64,000 nucleotides of DNA from Bradyrhizobium sp. MOS002. Its GTDB lineage: Bacteria > Pseudomonadota > Alphaproteobacteria > Rhizobiales > Xanthobacteraceae. Numbering within the stretch: the stretch's first letter is position 1; each line of letters starts with the position of its first letter. The notes under the pieces were generated by a model. It was not told where the DNA came from. It made no database searches and was given only the letters and a program-made list of their open reading frames with translations. Positions 58,472 through 64,000 of this stretch are shown here, piece by piece. The stretch covers positions 62,001-126,000 of the forward strand of contig NZ_PYFX01000011.1 of assembly GCF_003020115.1 (NCBI RefSeq). Reading direction: 5' to 3'. Both the position numbers and the translations under genes were made by a program.

Positions 58472-58481
58472 GCCATTTTTG

Positions 58482-58531
58482 GAGCATGATCTTTTCGGAA
58501 AACCGCTGCACACTTTCCGGATCATGCTCTA
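58482..58531. repeat. palindromic repeat, CATGATCTTTTCGG family, copy 2
   Basis: GAGCATGATCTTTTCGGAAA, CTGCACAC, TTTCCGGATCATGCTC between two convergent genes. The CTA at 58529-58531 at its edge is the TAG stop of the MocR gene. Confidence 0.88.
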
Positions 58532-59899
58532 GACGATCTGTCTAGTGTCGGCGGGCCTGTGCAGCGCGCTGACCAGGATGCGCAGCGCTTCCGTCAATTC
58601 CGCCCTGTTGCGCGCCGCGCCAAGCGAGACGCGTGCCGCATGTGGCGGCGTTCCGTCGACGGTGAAGGCCTCGCCGGCGACGACTGCAAGTCCATTTCGC
58701 AGCAGATGCGCCGCGACGTCGGCACGGCCCTCCGGCAGCCTTAGCCACAGATGGTGAGCGGCGGACTTGGCCTGGAACTCGAAGCCCTTGAGCGCCCGTT
58801 GCGCGAGCTGCTGGCGGCCGATCGCCTCGCTCCTGATGGCTGTGATGATGCGGTCGGCGATGCCGGTCTCGATCCAGTGCGTCACCAGCGCGACCATCAG
58901 CGGCGCCGGCATCTGCACCGTCGCCTGCAAATAGTTGCGCATCTCCCGTTGCGAGCTGCTGTCGGGCGTCACCAGATAGGCAACCCGTAGCGCCGGCGCG
59001 ATGCATTTTGACAGCGTGGTCGCGAGATATGTCCGTTCCGGAATGAGATTGGCGATCGGCGATGCCGACCGATCGAGGAGCCCGTAGGCGTCGTCCTCGA
59101 TCAGAACCGTATCGGCATCGTTGATGATCTTGGCGATGGCGCTGCGCCGCTCGGGGAGAAGCGTCGCGGTGGTCGGATTGTGCAGCGTCGGAATGAGATA
59201 GACCGCCTTAGGCTGATGCGTGCGGCAAGCCTTCGCCAGCGCGTCGGGCAGGATGCCGCCGTCATCCATGGCGACGCCGATGAGCTTGACGCCGAGCCGC
59301 GCGGCGGCGGCCCTGATGCCGGGAAAGGTGAGGGCCTCCGTCAGTACGACGTCACCTGGACGCGCAAGATGTGCGAGCAGGTTGAACAGGATCGTCTGCG
59401 CGCCGGGAAAGATCACGAGCCTGTCGGCATGGGCATGCGGCACGCGTGCGCGCATCCATCGTGCCGCGACCTCGCGCTCGTGTGCGCTGCCGCCGGGCGG
59501 CTGGTAGTTGAGATGCGCCGTCAGGCCCGATTGCGCGCGGAGGGCTTCCATCCCGGCGATGATGCGCTCGTCGAGCTGCGCTTCGAGCGGCTGCGGCGGC
59601 ACGTTCATCGAGAGGTCGATCGCGACGGGATGCGGCAGATCGACCGCGCGGCGCGCGCTGGTCTCCGACACGAACGAACCCTGGCCGACCCGGGCTTCCA
59701 TGATGCCGCGGCGCCGCGCCTCGGTATAGGCGCGTGTCACCGTGGTGAGGTCGATGCCGAGCGCCTTTGCCAGCGCCCGCTGCGTCGGCAATTGCTGCCC
59801 GCGCACCAGCCGGCCGGCTGCGATATCGGCCTCCATGGCCTCGACGATGCGCTGGTAGCGCGGCCCGCTGAGCTCCGAGATTGTAGGGGTCCAATCCAT
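58529..59899 (-). CDS. MocR/PdxR-type regulator (GntR HTH plus PLP aminotransferase-like domain)
   Basis: A 456-residue regulator. Residues 1-75: GntR winged helix (GPRYQRIVEAMEADIAAGRLV, LPTQRALAKALGIDLTTVTRAY). Linker, then an aminotransferase fold-type I domain from about 115: NYQPPGGSAHEREVAARWM, GAQTILFNLLAHLARPGD, VYLIPTLHNPTTATL, IEDDAYGLLD and TYLATTLSKCIAPALRVAY with the PLP lysine. MocR proteins control vitamin B6, GABA, taurine or ectoine genes. It is divergent from DUF983, with paired direct repeats between. ATG 59899 (MDWTP) fits the family; 59914 is an alternative. Confidence 0.92.
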   Translation of the reverse strand: MDWTPTISELSGPRYQRIVEAMEADIAAGRLVRGQQLPTQRALAKALGIDLTTVTRAYTEARRRGIMEARVGQGSFVSETSARRAVDLPHPVAIDLSMNVPPQPLEAQLDERIIAGMEALRAQSGLTAHLNYQPPGGSAHEREVAARWMRARVPHAHADRLVIFPGAQTILFNLLAHLARPGDVVLTEALTFPGIRAAAARLGVKLIGVAMDDGGILPDALAKACRTHQPKAVYLIPTLHNPTTATLLPERRSAIAKIINDADTVLIEDDAYGLLDRSASPIANLIPERTYLATTLSKCIAPALRVAYLVTPDSSSQREMRNYLQATVQMPAPLMVALVTHWIETGIADRIITAIRSEAIGRQQLAQRALKGFEFQAKSAAHHLWLRLPEGRADVAAHLLRNGLAVVAGEAFTVDGTPPHAARVSLGAARNRAELTEALRILVSALHRPADTRQIV

Positions 59900-59924
59900 G
59901 CAATTAAGGCCCATATCCTTTGAA

Positions 59925-59954
59925 TGTATGGATGCAAGATATTATTGTATGGAT
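59925..59954. promoter_or_regulatory. direct repeats, likely MocR operator
   Basis: TGTATGGAT occurs at 59925-59933 and 59946-59954, 21 bp (two helical turns) apart, midway between the divergent MocR and DUF983 genes. MocR proteins are known to bind such spaced direct repeats. Confidence 0.7.
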
Positions 59955-59978
59955 CGTAGAAAAGGAAGAGGTGGGGTC

Positions 59979-60413
59979 ATGGCAACCGGTTCAGTCTCTC
60001 TGACAAAGGCGATGTGGCGCGGATTTCGCGGGAAGTGCCCGAACTGCGGCGAAGGTCATGCGTTCGGCCGCTTCCTGAAGGTCGCCGATACCTGCGACCA
60101 TTGCGGCGAGGAGCTGTTCCACCAGCGCGCCGACGATTTTCCGGCCTATCTCGTGATGGTCGTCGTGGGCCATCTGGTGGTCCCCGCGATCCTCGCGGTC
60201 GAGACCGCCTATGCGCCGGCCGTCTGGCTGCAACTGGCGGTGTGGCTGCCGGTGACGCTGTTCGCCTCGCTCGCGCTGTTGCAACCGACCAAGGGCGCCA
60301 TCGTCGGGCTGCAATGGCAGATCGGCATGCACGGTTTTGAGGCGGGCAAGCTGCGGCGCGAAGCTGGTCGGCCTGCACCCGTCCTCGTGAGGGCGAACAC
60401 GCGCCCGGCTTAA
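59979..60413 (+). CDS. DUF983 family membrane protein with zinc ribbon
   Basis: A 144-residue protein. N-terminal CPNCGEGHAFGRFLKVADTCDHCGEEL gives two CxxC pairs (split around 20-46), a rubredoxin/zinc-like knuckle. Then two helices about 57-80 and 87-107 (LVMVVVGHLVVPAILAVETAY, WLQLAVWLPVTLFASLAL). GGAAGAGG precedes the ATG at 59979. DUF983 members often sit near cytochrome oxidase assembly genes, but here it faces a MocR regulator. Function unknown. Confidence 0.87.
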   Translation: MATGSVSLTKAMWRGFRGKCPNCGEGHAFGRFLKVADTCDHCGEELFHQRADDFPAYLVMVVVGHLVVPAILAVETAYAPAVWLQLAVWLPVTLFASLALLQPTKGAIVGLQWQIGMHGFEAGKLRREAGRPAPVLVRANTRPA

Positions 60414-60474
60414 GAGGCCGTAGCGTTTTACATCGCGCGCTCGGCCGCTACACTCCATCGTACAAACAAGAACG

Positions 60475-61200
60475 ATGGAAACGCCGATGGCCGCACGCTC
60501 AAAAACCTTCCTGCTTTGTCACGGCGCTTGGTCCGGCGGATGGGCCTGGAAGAAGATGCATCCGCTGATGGCGCAGGCCGGCCACCGCCTGATTGCGCCG
60601 ACCTATACCGGGCTCGGCGAGCGCGCGCATCTGGCCAGTCCCGCGATCGATCTCAACACGCATATCCAGGACATTCTCAACGTCATCAAATTCGAGGATC
60701 TCGAGGATATCGTGCTGCTCGGTCACAGCTATGGCGGCATGGTCGCCACCGGTGTCGCCGATCGCGCGCGCGCGCGTGTATCGCAATTGATCTATCTCGA
60801 CGCCTTCGTGCCGCGTGACGGCCAATCGCTGCTCGATCTCAACGAGAGCGGGCGCGAGCCGATGCGCAAGGCAGCAAGCTCAGGCGACGGCTACCGCATC
60901 CCGCCGAACCCGCCGCCGCCGGATACAGCGCAGGCCGATCTCGACTGGCTCAACGCACGCCGCGTCGCGATGCCGATCAAATGCTTCGAGACCAAGCTGA
61001 CGCTCGAACATGGCGAGCCGGCGATGCCGCGCAGCTACATCTATTGCACGCGCATTCCGCCGGGCGACGTGTTCGGGCAGTTCGCCAAGCGCACGAAGAG
61101 CGAGGATGGCTGGCGCACTTTCGAGCTCGACGCCAGCCATGCGCCGAACGTCACCGCGCCGGAAGCGCTGATGGGCGTGTTGCAAGAGATCGTCGGATAG
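60475..61200 (+). CDS. alpha/beta hydrolase, plant-esterase-like
   Basis: A 241-residue cytosolic hydrolase of the AB_hydrolase_6 type. FLLCHGAWSGGWAWKKM near 12-28 (oxyanion), YTGLGERAH, nucleophile elbow LLGHSYGGMV with Ser near 87, and C-terminal ELDASHAPNVTAPEAL with the catalytic His. The GAWSGGWAW and GHSYGG blocks resemble salicylate/methyl esterases and hydroxynitrile lyases of plants. ATG 60475 is used; the in-frame ATG at 60487 is possible. Substrate unknown. Confidence 0.88.
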   Translation: METPMAARSKTFLLCHGAWSGGWAWKKMHPLMAQAGHRLIAPTYTGLGERAHLASPAIDLNTHIQDILNVIKFEDLEDIVLLGHSYGGMVATGVADRARARVSQLIYLDAFVPRDGQSLLDLNESGREPMRKAASSGDGYRIPPNPPPPDTAQADLDWLNARRVAMPIKCFETKLTLEHGEPAMPRSYIYCTRIPPGDVFGQFAKRTKSEDGWRTFELDASHAPNVTAPEALMGVLQEIVG

Positions 61201-61263
61201 AGGGCCAAAATGGTGAGGGGCCCGATGCGGTCAGCATCGAACCCCTCGTTACTTCTTAGTAAG

Positions 61264-61315
61264 ACGCGTTTTCTTCACGCGAACCGGAAAACCACTTCGC
61301 TCGAAAACGCTTTAG
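61264..61315. repeat. dispersed hairpin downstream of rnpB
   Basis: GCGTTTTCTTCACGCG, AACCGGAAAACCACTTCGC and TCGAAAACGC form a short palindrome between the esterase gene end and the 3' end of rnpB. I recall it as recurring in Bradyrhizobium intergenic DNA; only one copy is in this window. Confidence 0.6.
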
Positions 61316-61319
61316 GATA

Positions 61320-61746
61320 TCAGCCGGCCTGTAAGCCGGGTTCTGTAGGGCACCGCCCGCTTGCGCGAACGATACGTGACGGCCATTCCTCTGGGACCAT
61401 GTTTGCACATGGCCTCGAGCAACCTACCCGGACGGCGGGCCTGACATCGCCCCGCGGCGTTATCGCTTTCGCGAACACTCCGCTATGCCGTCCCTATTCG
61501 GTTTTGCTCCCGGTGGGGTTTACCATGCCGGCTCCGTTGCCGCAGCCGCGGTGCGCTCTTACCGCACCTTTTCACCCTTACCTGCCTACGCAGCTTTCGC
61601 TGCGACGGCGGGCGGTTCGTTCTCTGTGGCACTTTCCCTGGGGTCGCCCCCGCCGGACGTTATCCGGCACCGTATGTCAAGGGAGCCCGGACTTTCCTCC
61701 CCGGCGGCCTTTCGGCACTTGCCGGAGCGGCCGTCCGGCCGACTGA
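61320..61746 (-). ncRNA. rnpB: RNase P RNA, bacterial type A
   Basis: Minus strand, about 427 nt. The ends pair perfectly as P1 (TCAGTCGGCC / GGCCGGCTGA). Core blocks: GAGGAAAGTCCGGGCTCC near the 5' end (CR I/P4), AGGGAAAGTGCCACAGAGA, GGTAAACCCC, and near the 3' end GGCTTACAGAACCCGGCTTA with the universally conserved ACAGAA and P4 partner. It is the catalytic RNA that cuts tRNA 5' leaders. No protein gene fits this 690-bp gap. Confidence 0.96.
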
Positions 61747-61894
61747 CGGCTTACGCATGGAGCATTTGTGTCGGTTCCGCAAGCCGATATCGCCATGCCC
61801 GCATCGCCCGATATAATTTATCCTGAAGATGTCGTTGGGAGCATGCCCCGTTCGACTGGATGTTGGCGACACAGCCGAACACAGGAGTTAAGCG

Positions 61895-62248
61895 ATGCAG
61901 TATTTGCTGATGATCTATCAGAATGAAGCCGAGTACGCGAATATGCGTCCGGCTGCCGGCCAGCAGATGACGGCGGAATATCAGATCTTCACGCAAGGCA
62001 TCATTCAGAGCGGCAATTTCAAGGCCGGCGATCGTTTGCAGCCGACCACGACCGCGACGACGGTCCGCGTGCGCGACGGCAAGACGCTGACGACCGACGG
62101 CCCATTTGCCGAAACGCGCGAGCAGCTCGGCGGCTATTACCTCGTGGAGGCCAAGGATCTCGATACCGCGATCGAGATCGCGTCGCGGATTCCGTCGGCG
62201 CGCATCGGCTCGATCGAGGTGCGGCCGATCTGGGTCTACGACAAGTGA
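61895..62248 (+). CDS. YCII-related DGPF protein
   Basis: A 117-residue soluble protein of the YCII/DGPF type: MQYLLMIYQNEAEY at the start, then KTLTTDGPFAETREQLGGYYLVE with the name-giving D-G-P-F (near residue 67) and ARIGSIEVRPIWVYDK. It ends 22 bp before an ECF sigma factor gene of the type that is almost always linked to DGPF proteins (ECF42). The DGPF protein's role is unknown, although it may sense or modify a signal for the sigma factor. Confidence 0.93.
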   Translation: MQYLLMIYQNEAEYANMRPAAGQQMTAEYQIFTQGIIQSGNFKAGDRLQPTTTATTVRVRDGKTLTTDGPFAETREQLGGYYLVEAKDLDTAIEIASRIPSARIGSIEVRPIWVYDK

Positions 62249-62270
62249 TGGCGGAGCCGCGCATCGGCGC

Positions 62271-63503
62271 ATGACACTGTCCGAGACCGACAAGATCTTC
62301 CGCGACGAGGCGGGGCGGGCGCTGGCCACGCTGATCCGCCTCGTCGGCGATTTCGATCTTGCCGAGGACGCGCTCCAGGACGCCTTTGCGGTGGCACTCG
62401 AGCGATGGCCGGCGTGCGAGGTTCCCGACAATCCGCGTGCCTGGCTGGTCAATGTCGCCAAGCACAAGGCGATCGACCGTATCAGGCGCCAGGCCGTCTT
62501 CCGCGGCAAGGAGCAGGCGCTCGTGCACGAGCTCGAGCTGAACGCGCAGGCACCCGCCGAGCCGTCGGCGATGCTCGACGACGATATGCTGCGGCTGATC
62601 TTCACCTGCTGTCATCCCGCATTTGCGCGCGAAGTCCAGGTCGCGCTGACGCTGCGCACCGTCTGCGGGCTCTCCACGGCGCAAGTCGCGCGCGCCTTCT
62701 TGGTCAGCGAAGAGGCGATGGGGCAGCGTCTCGTCCGCGCCAAGCAGAAGATCAGGCTCGCCGGCATTCCCTATGAGGTCCCCGAGCGCGACACGCTGGT
62801 GCCGCGGCTCGACGGTGTGCTTGCCGTGATCTATCTCGTGTTCACCGAAGGCTATGTGGCGACCTCGGGTGCGGATTTGATGCGGCCCGATCTTGCGGCC
62901 GAGGCGATCCGGCTTGGACGTTTGCTCGACCGGCTGCTGCCCGATCGCGCCGGCATCAAGGGCTTGCTGGCGCTGATGCTGCTGCACGATTCGCGCCGCG
63001 CAGGGCGCCAGACCGCCGCCGGCGACATCGTGCTGCTGGAAGAGCAAGATCGTTCGCGGTGGGACCGTGCACAGATCGAGGAGGGTCTGCGTCTCGTGGA
63101 CGACGCGCTGCGCATGCGCGGCCGGCCGCAGCCCTATGGCGTACAAGCCGCGATCGCCGCGCTGCATGCGCGTGCGCCGAGCTATGAGCAGACAGACTGG
63201 CCGCAGATTGCCGGGCTCTACGAAGTGCTGCTGCGCATCAGCCCGTCGCCGGTGATCGAGCTGAATCATGCAGCGGCAATGTCGATGGTCGATGGCCCCG
63301 CGCGCGCACTCGATCTCGTGGACGCGACCGCCGCACGCGGTGGGCTTCATGGCTACGAGCTGTTGCCGGCGGTGCGGGCGGATCTATTGCGGCGGCTCGG
63401 CCGGAAGGAGGAGGCGCGCGAGGCCTATCGCGCGGCGACGGAGGCGACGCAATTAGAGCCGTTGCGACGGCTGTACGCGCGAAGGATGCGGGAGATGGAT
63501 TAG
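62271..63503 (+). CDS. ECF sigma factor of the ECF42 type (DGPF-linked) with C-terminal TPR-like domain
   Basis: A 410-residue protein. Sigma region 2 (about 10-80: DFDLAEDALQDAFAVALERW, NPRAWLVNVAKHKAIDRIRR), region 4 (about 110-165: TLRTVCGLSTAQVARAFLVS, EEAMGQRLVRAKQKIR), then about 230 helical residues (VPRLDGVLAVIYLVFTEGY, GLLALMLLHDSRRAGR, IAALHARAPSYEQTDWPQIAGLYEVL). This extension is typical of ECF42 and is thought to regulate it without an anti-sigma factor. ATG 62271 is chosen; GGAG lies 16 bases upstream. Confidence 0.9.
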   Translation: MTLSETDKIFRDEAGRALATLIRLVGDFDLAEDALQDAFAVALERWPACEVPDNPRAWLVNVAKHKAIDRIRRQAVFRGKEQALVHELELNAQAPAEPSAMLDDDMLRLIFTCCHPAFAREVQVALTLRTVCGLSTAQVARAFLVSEEAMGQRLVRAKQKIRLAGIPYEVPERDTLVPRLDGVLAVIYLVFTEGYVATSGADLMRPDLAAEAIRLGRLLDRLLPDRAGIKGLLALMLLHDSRRAGRQTAAGDIVLLEEQDRSRWDRAQIEEGLRLVDDALRMRGRPQPYGVQAAIAALHARAPSYEQTDWPQIAGLYEVLLRISPSPVIELNHAAAMSMVDGPARALDLVDATAARGGLHGYELLPAVRADLLRRLGRKEEAREAYRAATEATQLEPLRRLYARRMREMD

Positions 63504-63516
63504 TCGCCACATACTC

Positions 63517-63604
63517 CGTCATTGCGAGGAGCACTTGCGACGAAGCAATCCAGACTGCTTCCGCGGAGGCAGTCTGGATTGCTTCGCTTCGCTCGCAATG
63601 ACGG
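63517..63604. repeat. palindromic repeat, CGTCATTGCGAG family, copy 4
   Basis: CGTCATTGCGAGGAGC, GAAGCAATCCAGACTGC, GCAGTCTGGATTGCTTCG and GCTCGCAATGACGG between two convergent genes; it begins 14 bp past the sigma-factor stop. Confidence 0.92.
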
Positions 63605-63620
63605 GGTGTGGCAGTCGCCG

Positions 63621-64000
63621 TCACTTCGTCGCGATAGTCGTTGTCTCCTGAGGGAGACTTCCCAGCAGCGCCTGCAAGGTCGACAGTGTCGAGTGATCCG
63701 CGACCCCATCCAGTCGCGCCGGGCGGAAATGGCGCTGGAACGCGGTGACGACTTCCATGGTCGCGGCGTCGTATTTGCCGGTGAGGGGAACGCCGTAGCC
63801 GTATCTGGCGAGCGCCTGCTGCAGGCTCAGCACCTCGTCGCTGATGGTGCCGAGCATCAGGCTCTCGCCGCGCACCACCGGCGCGGGGGTGACCCAGTGG
63901 CCAACGCCGGAATTGGCCAGCGAATGCCACGGAAATTTTTCACCGGGATCTTTCTTGCGCGCGGGCGCCACGTCGGAATGGCCGAGCACCCGGTGCGCGG
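63621..64000 (-). CDS. N-acetylmuramoyl-L-alanine amidase (AmiD-like), truncated by window edge
   Basis: Only the C-terminal 126 residues or so are visible; the 5' part lies beyond the right edge. AHRVLGHSDVAPARKKDPG includes the second zinc His and the DxxP-x-R-K-x-D-P-G block of amidase_2 enzymes. After VRGESLMLG comes a peptidoglycan-binding domain of the PG_binding_1 type (LQQALARYGYGVPLTGKYD, EVVTAFQRHFRPARLDG). It cleaves the amide link between glycan and peptide in wall recycling. The reading frame runs straight to the edge. Confidence 0.9.
   Translation of the reverse strand, partial: AHRVLGHSDVAPARKKDPGEKFPWHSLANSGVGHWVTPAPVVRGESLMLGTISDEVLSLQQALARYGYGVPLTGKYDAATMEVVTAFQRHFRPARLDGVADHSTLSTLQALLGSLPQETTTIATK

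Noticed and set aside
61210..61826. Two plus-strand frames of 113-178 codons
   Set aside because: They lie across rnpB on the opposite strand; the RNA signature is unmistakable.
7009..63604. Repeats as insertion sequences
   Set aside because: Each is under 200 bp, has no transposase frame and no target-site duplication I could see.

Overview
The window is 64 kb of GC-rich chromosome from an alphaproteobacterium, most likely Bradyrhizobium or a close relative. The evidence is product mix rather than a marker gene: a riboswitch-controlled thiOSGEC operon, DUF2277, PRC-barrel and DUF899 proteins, an ECF sigma factor paired with a DGPF/YCII protein, a phospholipid N-methyltransferase of the rhodobacterial PmtA type, RNase P RNA, and many short palindromic intergenic repeats of the kinds common in Bradyrhizobiaceae. 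I see no integrase, transposase, phage gene, tRNA or CRISPR array. It reads as ordinary chromosome dense in small genes, with one visibly AT-richer orphan (12589-13197) that looks acquired.

Layout. 0-13 kb: a truncated alpha/beta hydrolase, small conserved proteins, a collagen-like protein beside a Fis-type HTH protein, two SDR dehydrogenases, a J-domain protein, two paralogous small secreted proteins, RidA, two GSTs, an internally duplicated outer-membrane barrel, a PhnB-like protein and a mismatch DNA glycosylase. 13-18.3 kb: thiC, thiE, thiG, thiS and thiO read leftward from one promoter and a TPP riboswitch, with repeats in two operon gaps. 18.4-23.2 kb: lytic transglycosylase, zinc-ribbon protein, an OmpR-type two-component pair, a Ser/Gly/Pro-rich protein and a PRC-barrel protein. 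23.3-29.5 kb: a Liv-type binding protein and a complete potADBC-like ABC importer. 29.6-35.7 kb: DUF4403, a beta-propeller protein, a double-HTH regulator divergent from DUF899 plus a membrane protein, cytochrome c and an L,D-transpeptidase.

36-41.5 kb is the most suggestive neighbourhood: a GT4 glycosyltransferase, a PmtA-like methyltransferase, a Mpo1-like membrane protein with histidine motifs, a class III aminotransferase with an unusual N-terminal extension, and head-to-head with it a phosphatidylserine decarboxylase. Together they suggest membrane-lipid synthesis and remodelling. 41.5-48.4 kb: Nudix hydrolase, FecR protein with a long Gln/Pro tail, divergent DUF2147 paralogues, extensin-like lipoprotein and a phosphatase-fold protein. 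48.4-56 kb is export: TetR with a perfect operator, EmrA/EmrB-type pump, a candidate small ORF with its own promoter, an ABC exporter and a MATE pump. 56-64 kb: O-antigen ligase-like protein, TSUP permease, MocR regulator divergent from DUF983, an esterase, RNase P RNA, DGPF plus ECF sigma factor, and a truncated amidase.

The repeats deserve attention: at least four copies from two families lie against gene 3' ends so that the repeat itself provides the stop codon. All functions are read from sequence motifs alone; no database search was run.
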